DNA of 64,000 nt from a bacterium (GTDB lineage: Bacteria; Myxococcota_A; Bradymonadia; UBA7976; UBA1532): positions 1-64,000 of the forward strand of contig JAUHXC010000038.1 in assembly GCA_030427205.1 (NCBI GenBank). The letters run 5' to 3'. The notes under the pieces were generated by a model. The model worked only from the letters and a program-made list of their open reading frames with translations. It did not search any database and was not told the origin of the DNA. Below are positions 51,766-63,278 of the stretch, one piece after another (position 1 is the first letter of the stretch; the number at the start of each line of letters is the position of its first letter). The position numbers and the translations under genes were made by a program.

Positions 51766-51924
51766 CTACTCGCCGCCGCCGGGCACCCGGGTCTCGCGCA
51801 GGTAGCGCTCGGGCGCGGTGCGCGCGTCGGCGGCGACGCGGCGCACGATCTCGGCGAGGGCCTGCTTCTTGGGGGACTCGGTCGGGGTCTGCTGAGGGCG
51901 GGCGAAGGCCAGCGGGCTGTGCAT
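51766..51924 (-). CDS. Pup/UBact-like small modifier ending in Gly-Gly-Gly-Glu
   Basis: A 52-aa ORF; GAGGT sits five bases before ATG 51924. The N-terminal half is Pro/Gln/Ser-rich and likely disordered (RPQQTPTESPKK), the C-terminal half helical (ALAEIVRRVAADA, ERYLRETRV), and it ends PGGGE. Actinobacterial Pup (about 64 aa) and the UBact proteins of some Gram-negative phyla share this disordered-then-helical layout and a Gly-Gly-Glu/Gln-type end that PafA activates. Ending in Glu means no deamidation is needed. It is first in the operon, directly before the ligase. Sequence similarity cannot be measured by eye; the call rests on size, tail and context. Confidence 0.75.
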   Translation of the reverse strand: MHSPLAFARPQQTPTESPKKQALAEIVRRVAADARTAPERYLRETRVPGGGE

Positions 51925-51986
51925 GATACACCTCGTGGTCGGTTGACCGTCGCGGTCGGTGCGGGCAGCATACCACCGCTCGGGTA

Positions 51987-52008
51987 GCGCAGACGAGCCT
52001 GTCTGCGC
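51987..52008. promoter_or_regulatory. Inverted repeat in the divergent promoter region of the Pup-like operon
   Basis: GCGCAGAC (51987-51994) and GTCTGCGC (52001-52008) form an 8-bp inverted repeat with a 6-nt spacer, 63 bases upstream of the Pup-like start and 18 bases before the start at 52026. It could be an operator or a leader hairpin. Confidence 0.4.
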
Positions 52009-52025
52009 CGTAGAGGAGATACCAC

Positions 52026-52709
52026 ATGCGCGCATTCGTCGCAGGGGCCACCGGCTTGACCGGTCGATCGGTGGTCGAGGTCGCCGTGCAGCGCGGCCTG
52101 GAGACGGTGGCCCACGTGCGCCCCGACTCGTCGCGGCTCGCCGAGTGGACCACCCGCTTCGAATCGCTCGGCGCCCGGGTCGCTACCCATCCGTGGACGC
52201 CGGACGGCATGCAGCGCGCCATGGCGCAGCACCGGCCGACCCACGTCTTCTGCCTGCTCGGCACGACGGCGAAGCGGGCCCGGGCCGGAGACGGCGACTA
52301 TCGGGCGGTCGACTTCGGGCTGACGGTGATGCTCATCGACGCGGTGAAGGCCGCCGGCCTCGAGTCGACCCGGGTGATCTATCTGTCGTCGCTGGGGGCC
52401 GACAAGCCGCGCGGGGCCTACCTGCAGGCCCGGGCCGACGTCGAGGCCCACCTGCGGGCCAGCGGCCTGCCCCACACCATCGCCCGGCCGTCGTTCATCG
52501 TGGGCGATCGCGATCGGGCGCGGGTCGGCGAGACGGTGGGCGCGGCGGTGGCCGACGCGCCGCTCAAGCTGATCGGCTGGCTCGGCGGGCGCCGCACGGC
52601 CGATCGACTGCGCTCGATCGACGGCCCGACCCTGGCCGCCGGGCTGGTGCGCGCCGCGCTCGACCCGCAGGCCGAGGGCGCGGTGCTCGACAGCGCGGAC
52701 CTGCGCTGA
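52026..52709 (+). CDS. NAD(P)-binding (NmrA/atypical SDR) protein
   Basis: ATG 52026 has GAGGAG at 52013-52018 (227 aa). An N-terminal Rossmann motif (FVAGATGLTGRSVV, GATGxTG) binds NAD(P). The rest matches atypical SDR proteins of the NmrA/HSCARG/YwnB type (IYLSSLGADKPRGAYLQARA, PHTIARPSFIVGDRDRAR); the classical Tyr-Lys pair is absent or shifted, so it may be a redox sensor or reductase. It is divergent from the Pup-like operon across about 100 bp and may share its control. Confidence 0.85.
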   Translation: MRAFVAGATGLTGRSVVEVAVQRGLETVAHVRPDSSRLAEWTTRFESLGARVATHPWTPDGMQRAMAQHRPTHVFCLLGTTAKRARAGDGDYRAVDFGLTVMLIDAVKAAGLESTRVIYLSSLGADKPRGAYLQARADVEAHLRASGLPHTIARPSFIVGDRDRARVGETVGAAVADAPLKLIGWLGGRRTADRLRSIDGPTLAAGLVRAALDPQAEGAVLDSADLR

Positions 52710-52739
52710 GCCGACGCGCCGCCCGCCATCCCCCGCCGA

Positions 52740-56483
<3,744 letters not shown>

Positions 56484-56589
56484 CGTGTCGGCTCCCCCGG
56501 GCCTCGCGGCGTCGCGCCCCCGGAAGTCACCAACGTCACCGAACCCTGCGACCGTGTCAACGTCGGTCAGCCGCACCGGAGCCAGACAC

Positions 56590-56618
56590 TTGCACACTCC
56601 ATGGATCCATGGAATAAA
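56590..56618 (+). promoter_or_regulatory. ArsR-type promoter/operator with 16-bp palindrome
   Basis: A -35-like TTGCAC (56590-56595) and a -10-like AATAAA (56613-56618) are separated by 17 bases. The spacer is almost filled by the perfect 16-bp palindrome TCCATGGATCCATGGA (56598-56613). Operators in this position are typical of self-repressing SmtB/ArsR genes. Transcription would begin close to ATG 56624, giving a leaderless or very short leader mRNA. Confidence 0.6.
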
Positions 56619-56623
56619 GCCGC

Positions 56624-56950
56624 ATGACCGATGAGCACACCGTGCCCAGCCGCGACGACCACCACGTGCCCGACGACGTCCTGGCCCGGGTGGCCAAGAT
56701 ATTCTCCGCGGCGGCCAACCCCGATCGGCTGCGCCTGCTGGAGTGCCTGCGGGCCGGCGAGGCCTGCGTCTCGGGCCTCGCCGAGCACCTCGGCGAGCCG
56801 ATCACCACGACGTCGAACCGCCTGCAGACGCTGGCCCGCGGTGGGCTGGTGACTCGCCGGCGCCAAGACCGCCACCAGTTCTACAGCCTGGCCGACGAGC
56901 ACGTCGTCCGACTTCTGGACATGGCCCTGGAACACGCGGGCCACATCTGA
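56624..56950 (+). CDS. ArsR/SmtB-family zinc-type metalloregulator
   Basis: A 108-aa winged-helix repressor (FSAAANPDRLRLLECLRAGE, VSGLAEHLGEP, SNRLQTLARGGLV). The C-terminal helix carries Asp91, His93, His104 and His107, exactly the alpha-5 pattern DxH-x10-H-x2-H of zinc/cobalt sensors such as SmtB, CzrA and NmtR. It should leave the DNA when Zn(II) or a similar metal is bound. The overlapping promoter palindrome is the likely operator, and the gene 22 bases downstream encodes a His-rich metal-binding protein. Confidence 0.92.
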   Translation: MTDEHTVPSRDDHHVPDDVLARVAKIFSAAANPDRLRLLECLRAGEACVSGLAEHLGEPITTTSNRLQTLARGGLVTRRRQDRHQFYSLADEHVVRLLDMALEHAGHI

Positions 56951-56972
56951 ACAACCCGAGAGGAGCACCCGA

Positions 56973-57317
56973 ATGTCCTGCGAAACGCACCACGACCACG
57001 CCCATCAGCACGGCCCCGACTGCGGCCACACCGCCGTGCGGCACGGCGACCACGTCGACTACCTGCACGACGGGCACCTGCATCACCCGCACGGCGACCA
57101 CGTGGACGAGCACGTGCTCGACGTGAACCCGACCAACCCCGCCGCGTGCACCCCGGACCACAGCTGCGGCGGCCACGCCGACGACCATGTGCACGGGCCC
57201 GGCTGCGGACATCCGGCGGTGCCGCACGGCGACCACGTCGACTATCTCGTCGACGGCCACCTGCACCACCCGCACGATGGCCACTGCGACCATCACGGCG
57301 CGCTGACCACCGCCTGA
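56973..57317 (+). CDS. Histidine-rich metal-binding protein
   Basis: A 114-aa protein with about 29 His and six Cys; GAGAGGAG precedes ATG 56973. It is an internal duplication: the first half contains CGHTAVRHGDHVDYLHDGHL and the second CGHPAVPHGDHVDYLVDGHL, each followed by HHPH. There is no signal peptide, so it is cytoplasmic and probably stores or buffers zinc, nickel or cobalt. Its place behind the zinc-type ArsR gene, probably in the same transcript, means it would be induced by excess metal. Confidence 0.88.
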   Translation: MSCETHHDHAHQHGPDCGHTAVRHGDHVDYLHDGHLHHPHGDHVDEHVLDVNPTNPAACTPDHSCGGHADDHVHGPGCGHPAVPHGDHVDYLVDGHLHHPHDGHCDHHGALTTA

Positions 57318-57341
57318 TCGGCCCCCTCGGTCAGAAGGCGG
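57310..57341. terminator. Possible convergent hairpin
   Basis: CCGCC (57310-57314) with TGA pairs with TCA and GGCGG (57337-57341) around a C-rich loop, spanning the stops of the convergent His-rich and protease genes. The stem has a 3-nt bulge. Confidence 0.35.
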
Positions 57342-58926
57342 CCATGCCCTTGAGCCCCGAGACGGCGCCCAGCATGCTGCGCTGCCCGGGCACGCTGTCC
57401 TTGAGCCAGCAGCGGTTGCCCAGCCCGGTGGGCTCGGTGGTCATCGTCCAGGCCACGCAGCGGCCCTCGTCCTCGCACGCCGCCTGACAGACCTGGGGGT
57501 CGGGGGTGCCCACCGCGAAGCTGCGGTAGTCCCGACCCGGGCGGTCGACGTTGTACTGGAAGCCGCGGCGCACGCCCGAGACCCCGATGTTGCTCGGCTG
57601 AGCCGGCCGCACCTCGTCCTTGAGCCAGCAGCGGCGGGTCGAGGTGTTGTACGTCCAGGCCTTGCACGGCGCGTCGCCGGCGCACTGGCGGGCGCAGGCC
57701 GTCGGGTCGGCCACGTTGCCGATCGAGCGGTAGTCGCCGCCGTTGCGGTCGTAGCCGAACTCGAGCCCCCGGCGGGCGCCGGTCGCGCAGCCCGCGCAGC
57801 TGCGCCCCAAACCGGCGCGATCCTTCAGCCAGCAGCGGTCGTTGCTGTAGACGTAGGTGTAGGCCTCGCAGCGGTTGTCGGCGGCGCAGCGCGCCTCGCA
57901 GCGCTCGACGGTGCTCTCGATGGTCACCGCGTAGTCATTGCCCGCGCGATCCATGCCGTACTCCCGGGTCGAGGGCAGCCCGCTGTGCATGTTCGGCGCC
58001 GGCACCGGATGCGGCACCGCGTCCTTGAGCCAGCAGCGGCCGTCGTTGCCGTTGTAGGTGAACGCCCGGCAGCGCTCGTCATCGTCGCACATGTCGCGGC
58101 ACTGGTACTGCCGGTTGGGGCCGAGCACCGCCACCCGGAAGTCGTGACCCGGGCGGTTGAAGCCGGGCTCGATGGCGCCCATGTGCGACCGCATCGTGGC
58201 CTCGATACGCTCCTTGTAGATCTCGACCATGCCGAAGATGTCCTGCCCGCCGCCGCCGTAGCCGCTGTTGACGCCGACGAGCATGCCGCTGCCCCAGCGC
58301 GAGCCGAGGAAGAGCGGACCGCCGGAGTCCCCGGGGCACAGCGCGGTGCTGTCGCCGTAGCCGAAGGTGATCGCCCGCTTGCTGACGCTGCCGGTCTCGT
58401 CCGCCCGGTTCGTGCAGCCGAAGCCGAACGCGGTGACCTGCTCGTCGGCGTTCGGCCGGCGCCAGCCGAGCGTCGCCGGCCGGGCCACGTTGTCGGGCAC
58501 CGCCGCCGAGAGCTGGGCCAGCGCGATGTCCCGCGAGCCGACGGCGTTATTGCCCGGGCCCGCCGGGTCGCCGTCGAAGCTCATCGTCACGTTGATGGCG
58601 TAGCGGTTGCCGCCCAGCCAGAACTCGCCGCCCTGGGGGTTGCCATAGCCCACGCAATGCGCGGCGGTGAGGATGTAGCGCGGCGCGACGAGCGTCGCGG
58701 TGCAGAAGCCGCCGCCGGGCGGCAGAAACAACCCGACCTCGGGCCGGGCGGTGGTCATGATGCCGCCGACGATGCCCTGCTCGATGCTGCCGATCTCGGG
58801 GGCGAGGCTCTCGCCGTCACGCAGCGGCTCGTCGGCGTGCATCGGGGCGCAGGCAGAGAGCGCGGCGGCGAGGCCGACGGCGGCGATGCGGGTCAGGCTG
58901 CGGGTTGCGCGGTGGGTGCGGTTCAT
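57331..58926 (-). CDS. Trypsin-like serine protease lipoprotein with four PAN/Apple domains
   Basis: ATG 58926 has AAGGAG upstream (531 aa). The signal peptide has a lipobox-like LSAC (Cys26). Residues ~50-245 are a chymotrypsin-fold protease starting IVGGIM, with catalytic His90 (LTAAHC), Asp133 (SRDIALAQL) and Ser201 (CPGDSGGP). Residues ~255-531 hold four PAN/Apple-type modules, each about 65 residues with a Gly-x-Asp-Tyr/Phe opening and a RCWLKD end. PAN domains bind carbohydrate or protein. A surface protease with its own binding array fits an attacking or matrix-processing role. Confidence 0.92.
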   Translation of the reverse strand: MNRTHRATRSLTRIAAVGLAAALSACAPMHADEPLRDGESLAPEIGSIEQGIVGGIMTTARPEVGLFLPPGGGFCTATLVAPRYILTAAHCVGYGNPQGGEFWLGGNRYAINVTMSFDGDPAGPGNNAVGSRDIALAQLSAAVPDNVARPATLGWRRPNADEQVTAFGFGCTNRADETGSVSKRAITFGYGDSTALCPGDSGGPLFLGSRWGSGMLVGVNSGYGGGGQDIFGMVEIYKERIEATMRSHMGAIEPGFNRPGHDFRVAVLGPNRQYQCRDMCDDDERCRAFTYNGNDGRCWLKDAVPHPVPAPNMHSGLPSTREYGMDRAGNDYAVTIESTVERCEARCAADNRCEAYTYVYSNDRCWLKDRAGLGRSCAGCATGARRGLEFGYDRNGGDYRSIGNVADPTACARQCAGDAPCKAWTYNTSTRRCWLKDEVRPAQPSNIGVSGVRRGFQYNVDRPGRDYRSFAVGTPDPQVCQAACEDEGRCVAWTMTTEPTGLGNRCWLKDSVPGQRSMLGAVSGLKGMAAF

Positions 58927-59115
58927 CTCGGCTCCTTGTCGAAGTGGCCAGCTGGCCGGTTCGATCGGGGGTAGCCGAGCGCGGCGGGCGCCCTTTTTTT
59001 TCTGCGGCCGTTTTTTTCTTCGGGGACCATTCCTCCAGCGACCCACCGCCGAGCGCGGGCGTATGGGCGTCGCGCCGGTCCGGGTATGATGCGGGCCCTC
59101 GAGCCAGGAGGCCCC

Positions 59116-59904
59116 GTGCGCGAGATCGCCCGCTACCGCCGCGCGCTGCCCGTCGGCCTCGACCGCATGTTCGAGAACGCGCTCGACTGGCAGCACCTGC
59201 CGCACCTGCACCGCACCACCTTCACCGACGCGACGCTGCTCGACGAGGGCGACGACTTCTGGGAGGCCCGGCTGGCGCTGGCGGGCTTCGGGCCGCTGAC
59301 CCAGGACGTGCGGCTGACCCTCGACCCGGCGACGGGCGTCTGGGTCTCGGAGGTGCGCGCGGGCGTCGCGAAGGGCATGGTCATCCACACCACCGCGATC
59401 GCCGAGGGGCCGCGCGCGATCACCGTCGACGTGCGCTTCCGGGTGCCGGGGCGGCGCCCGTGGAACCGCTGGCTCGGGCGGCGCATGGTCGAGACCTATC
59501 GGGTGCTCTACGACGAAGACGAGGCGATGATGGTCGAGCGGCAGGCGCAGCTCGACCGCCGCCGTACGGGGGCCGACGGGCCGGTGCGCCTGGGCACCGA
59601 GGCCGAGATCGGCCGACCGGGCTTCAGCTTCGCCCACCGCGGCCGCACATTCGCCGTCGCCCGGGTCGACGGCGCCTGGATCGCGTGGTCGACGCTGTGC
59701 CCCCACTGGCTGGGTCCACTGGGCGGGCAGGCGCCGGTCGACGGCTGCGTCGAGTGTCCGTGGCATGGCTATCGCTTCGACGTGCGCACCGGGCGGTGCC
59801 TGGACCATCCGCTGAAGCTGACGCCGGCGCCGAGGCTCAACCGGGATGCGGACGGGGTGTATTGGGCGGGCGCTGAGCCGCAGGCGGCAGACACATCGAC
59901 GTGA
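59116..59904 (+). CDS. Rieske non-heme iron oxygenase-like protein with reversed domain order
   Basis: GTG 59116 is chosen because AGGAG is five bases upstream; ATG 59086 is an alternative. In the 262-aa form, residues 21-32 (NALDWQHLPHLH) match the mononuclear iron motif N-x2-D-x2-H-x4-H, and DEDEAMMVERQ (~133-142) resembles the region of the third ligand. A Rieske [2Fe-2S] centre follows near the C-terminus: Cys195/His197 and Cys214/His217 (CPH-x16-CPWH). In ordinary ring-hydroxylating oxygenases the Rieske domain comes first; here the order is reversed and the catalytic part is short. Substrate unknown. Reductase genes are not adjacent. Confidence 0.82.
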   Translation: MREIARYRRALPVGLDRMFENALDWQHLPHLHRTTFTDATLLDEGDDFWEARLALAGFGPLTQDVRLTLDPATGVWVSEVRAGVAKGMVIHTTAIAEGPRAITVDVRFRVPGRRPWNRWLGRRMVETYRVLYDEDEAMMVERQAQLDRRRTGADGPVRLGTEAEIGRPGFSFAHRGRTFAVARVDGAWIAWSTLCPHWLGPLGGQAPVDGCVECPWHGYRFDVRTGRCLDHPLKLTPAPRLNRDADGVYWAGAEPQAADTST

Positions 59905-60018
59905 TGCTACATATGAACCAAACAACAACAAACGATCAGTATATAACGAAATCATTTGCGTTTCCTGACCATTCTGGGCGTACATGAGGATGTCCGAGAG
60001 AGCCTCCCGGAGTTCATC
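59905..60018 (+). promoter_or_regulatory. AT-rich leader/promoter region of the MopE-FGE lipoprotein gene
   Basis: Bases ~59910-59965 are strongly AT-rich (CAAACAACAACAAACGATC), with a possible -10 TATAAC at 59942-59947; no good -35 was seen. The composition is unlike other intergenic regions here except 42548-42660. Confidence 0.4.
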
Positions 60019-62325
60019 GTGCCCACGCTCCGACCTCCCAGGCGGGCGCCCCGCGCCATCATCGCGGCGCGCTTTCACCGCGTGCTGACCGCGGCGCTGC
60101 TGCTCAGCGGCTGTCTGCAGGGCGCCGACGAGCACCCGGCGCTCGGCGAGGTCTGCAACGGCCTCGACGACGACCTCGACGGCCGCACCGACGAGGCCGG
60201 CTCCAGGCTTTGCCCCTTCACGGTCGAGATGTCCTACGCCACCGCCGCCTGCACGCCCGACGACCCGCCGGACGGCGGCGTCGGCCTGCCGTGCCGTATC
60301 GCCACCTGCGACGAGGGCCACCACGACCTCGACGGCCGCTTCGGCAACGGCTGCGAGTATGCGTGCCGCGTGGCCCACGGCGGCGTCGAGCGCTGCAACG
60401 GCCGCGACGACGACTGCGATGGCATCACCGACGAAGCCCCGACAGGTGCCCCGCGCGCCACGCAGCAGCAGGGCGTGTGTCAGGACGCCCTCCAGATCTG
60501 CTCGAGCGGGATGTGGGTCGATCCGCCGTACGCCGAGCGGCCGGGCTACGAGGCAGTCGAGGTGAGCTGCGACGACCTCGACAACGACTGCGACGGCGCG
60601 GTCGACGAGGGATATCCCCTCGCGGGCGCCGACTGCGCGGTCGGCGTCGGCGCCTGCGCCGTGAGCGCCGAATACGTCTGCACGCCCGAGGGCGACGGCG
60701 TGGTGTGTCCGGCGGTGGCGGGCGTAGCCAGCGACGAGCTCTGCAATGGCGTCGACGATGACTGCGATGGCACCCCCGACGAGGATCAGGCTTCGACGCC
60801 GTGTGTCTCCGATCTGCCCGGCCGCTGCGTGCTGGGGCATACCACCTGCGACGGCGGCGTATCCCGCTGCGCGCCCGATACCCCGGCGCTCGAGGCCGAG
60901 CTGTGCAACGGCGAGGACGACGACTGCGATGGAACCATCGACGAGGACGCGGACGGCGCCTGCCCGGGCTTCGCGATCAACGCCGACAGCGGCCTGGTCG
61001 AGTGTATCGCGGCCGCATGCCAGATTCGCGCCTGCAACGGAGACCGATGGGACGTGGACGGGCTCTACGCGAACGGCTGCGAGTATGCATGCACCGTCAA
61101 CGGCGATGGTGTCGAGCGCTGCAATGATATCGACGACGACTGCGATGGTACGACCGACGAAGGCCTCGAGCCTCCGCCCGCCGATCTGCAGTTTGGTGTA
61201 TGCGCTGGCGCGACCCGCGTCTGCGCCGATCGGTGGGTCGAGCCGGCCTATGGCGGTATCGCCGGCTACGAGCATGGCCGTGAGGCCTCATGCGACGGTC
61301 TCGACAACGACTGCGACGGGCGCACGGACGAGGAATGGCAGGGCGTACCCGATGGACAATGCGACGGCCTCGACGATGACTGCGATGGGCGGGTCGACGA
61401 GGACCGGGCGTGCGCCGAGACCGTCTGCGCCGCAGGCACGCTGCTGCCGCCGTGCAACGGCTGCCCCGAGGGCACGGTCGTACCGACCATCGGCCCGCTG
61501 GGCGGCGCGTGGGTCTGCGTGCCGGCCGGAGAGTTCCTGCTCGGCAGCCCCGACGACGAAGAGGGACGGTTCCTGGACGAAGGCCCGCAGGTGCCGATGG
61601 CCATCACCCGCCCGCTGCTGGTACAGACGCACGAGGTGACCCAGGTCCAGTGGCAGACCGCGTTCGATAACGCGCCGTCCGTCTACCTTGACTGCGGCCC
61701 CGCGTGTCCGGTGGAGTCCATCAACTGGTTCGAAGCGGTGGCTTTCGTGAACCACCTCTCGGTCGAGGCTGGCTTGGAGCCTTGTTATGCGCTCTCCGAC
61801 TGCGTGCGCGCCCCCGGCGCAGACCTCGAGTGCGATCTGGCGGTCGCGCGAGCACCCGCCGACTGTACGGGCTATCGCTTGCCGACCGAGGCCGAGTGGG
61901 AATACATCGCACGCGGGGCTACCCAGACCCGCTTCTGGTCGGGCGAGGCCGAGGAGGACCTCGCCCGCGTCGGGTGGTACTTCGCAAACTCGGGCGGCCT
62001 GACCCACCCCGTGTGCAGCCTGCCGGTCGAGGCTCTACATCACCCGTGGGGCCTGTGCGACGTGCACGGCAACGTCTGGGAGTGGACCGAGTCGTGGTAC
62101 CGCCCCTACCCGGAGCCGCCCGCCGATGGCGCCCGCCTGGCCGACCCAGTTGACCCGGCCGGCCCGCCCAACGGCGCCGGGCGCATCAAGCGGAGCGGCT
62201 CGTTAATCAACGACGCCCGTGTCGTGCGCACCGCCAACCGCGGGTGGCAGTTCCCGGGAGCCCGGGAAGGGGGCACCGGTTTTCGCCCCGTCCGATTCGC
62301 CGGCCCTCCCCCCCGAGCTCGGTGA
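60019..62325 (+). CDS. MopE-repeat lipoprotein with C-terminal SUMF1/FGE-like domain
   Basis: GTG 60019 is chosen over the TTG at 59956 because GGAG lies at 60009-60012 (768 aa). The signal peptide ends LLLSGC. Residues ~35-460 contain about eight MopE-type motifs (CNGRDDDCDGITDE, CDDLDNDCDGAVDE, CNGVDDDCDGTPDE, CNGEDDDCDGTIDE, CNDIDDDCDGTTDE and others). Residues ~490-765 are one FGE-like domain (AGEFLLGSPDDEEGRF, RLPTEAEWEYIARGA, GLCDVHGNVWEWTESW, GFRPVRF). The catalytic Cys pair is missing. Codons in 61080-61900 use more A and T than neighbouring genes, which may mark a later arrival. It resembles the gene at 52740 in layout. Confidence 0.88.
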   Translation: MPTLRPPRRAPRAIIAARFHRVLTAALLLSGCLQGADEHPALGEVCNGLDDDLDGRTDEAGSRLCPFTVEMSYATAACTPDDPPDGGVGLPCRIATCDEGHHDLDGRFGNGCEYACRVAHGGVERCNGRDDDCDGITDEAPTGAPRATQQQGVCQDALQICSSGMWVDPPYAERPGYEAVEVSCDDLDNDCDGAVDEGYPLAGADCAVGVGACAVSAEYVCTPEGDGVVCPAVAGVASDELCNGVDDDCDGTPDEDQASTPCVSDLPGRCVLGHTTCDGGVSRCAPDTPALEAELCNGEDDDCDGTIDEDADGACPGFAINADSGLVECIAAACQIRACNGDRWDVDGLYANGCEYACTVNGDGVERCNDIDDDCDGTTDEGLEPPPADLQFGVCAGATRVCADRWVEPAYGGIAGYEHGREASCDGLDNDCDGRTDEEWQGVPDGQCDGLDDDCDGRVDEDRACAETVCAAGTLLPPCNGCPEGTVVPTIGPLGGAWVCVPAGEFLLGSPDDEEGRFLDEGPQVPMAITRPLLVQTHEVTQVQWQTAFDNAPSVYLDCGPACPVESINWFEAVAFVNHLSVEAGLEPCYALSDCVRAPGADLECDLAVARAPADCTGYRLPTEAEWEYIARGATQTRFWSGEAEEDLARVGWYFANSGGLTHPVCSLPVEALHHPWGLCDVHGNVWEWTESWYRPYPEPPADGARLADPVDPAGPPNGAGRIKRSGSLINDARVVRTANRGWQFPGAREGGTGFRPVRFAGPPPRAR

Positions 62326-62570
62326 TGGGTCCTTGGTCCTTGAACAACAGGCGTGACGGACACCGCCGGCGCAGCCTGTCGCCGGACCGGTCCCCAAACC
62401 CCCCGCGACCGGTCACTGCATGACCCGCCGTCGGCCGGCGCCGTGCACGCGCGGCGCCCGGCGCCGTGACCGCAGCCGCACACCTGCGGCGCCGCGCGAC
62501 CCGTCAGCCACGTCGGCGCTGGCGGCGATCGAACGGCGCCGCGACCCCGGCGCTCGCCAGAAATGCGCGG

Positions 62571-62728
62571 GCAACGGCGCCTCGACCACACGATCGGGAG
62601 ACACCTCCTCGGCGATCGACGCCGCGACCGCGACGACGGCGCGCGGGTCGGCGGTGAACGGCAGCCCAACGGCGCCCGACCCCATCCGCTTCGCGGGCGC
62701 CGCGGACCGAAACAGCGCCCGACCCCCG
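62571..62728 (+). repeat. Degenerate repeat, plus-orientation copy
   Basis: Two blocks, 62571-62629 (containing GGCGCCTCGACCACACGA) and 62682-62728 (containing AACAGCGCCCGACCCC), recur as reverse complements at 63059-63118 and 63129-63177. I estimate identity at about 85% by eye. Confidence 0.75.
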
Positions 62729-63058
62729 CGCGGCGCGTTCGCCCGCCGCCCCGACCGGGCTGTCCGTCGCCCCGTGGCGTTCCGACAACCCGCCGACCGC
62801 GACCTCGGCCGCCCCGGTGGCCGCCGCCGACGCCGCGACCGCGCCATCGGCCGGCTCGGTGGGGATCAAATGGCGCTCGGACCGGGTCACCCGCCGCCGG
62901 GGCGGGGTTCGATCGGCGCCGAACGAGGCGCGCCTGGCCCACCCCGCGGCGTTCGATCAGCGGCCCGAGGGTCGCCCGACCCCGCCCGCGCGGGGTTCGA
63001 TCGGCGCCTCCGCGGGCGTCGAGCCGCCGATCGAACGCCGCGGGCCGCTCGACACCGT

Positions 63059-63177
63059 GGTCGAGGCGTCGATCGCCAAGGGTCTGTCTCCCGCTCGTGT
63101 GGTCGAGGCGCCGTTCGCCATCGAGCCGGCAGGGGTCGGGCGCTGTTCCGGTCGTCGGCGCCCACGAGCCGGATCGC
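63059..63177 (-). repeat. Degenerate repeat, minus-orientation copy
   Basis: Reverse-complement counterparts of the two blocks at 62571-62728. Relative to the other copy the blocks appear in the opposite order, so this is more than one simple hairpin; alternating tandem units are likely. Confidence 0.75.
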
Positions 63178-63278
63178 CCTCGGCGCTGTTCGGCTCGTAT
63201 TGCCCCGCCGCCCGGCACCGGGGCCTGCTGCACCCGGCTTCTGCCGAGCGCGGCGGAGGGCGCGTGCCGGGCGTCGGC

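Larger units (their letters stand above)
62326..63278. other. Non-coding, repeat-rich 950-bp region
   Basis: No open reading frame here shows a start with ribosome site or recognisable protein features. Instead, short GC-rich words recur in both orientations (GGGGTTCGATCGGCGCC at about 62902 and 62994; related GTTCGATC words elsewhere), along with two longer inverted duplicates annotated separately. It looks like a cluster of degenerate repeats. Confidence 0.6.
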
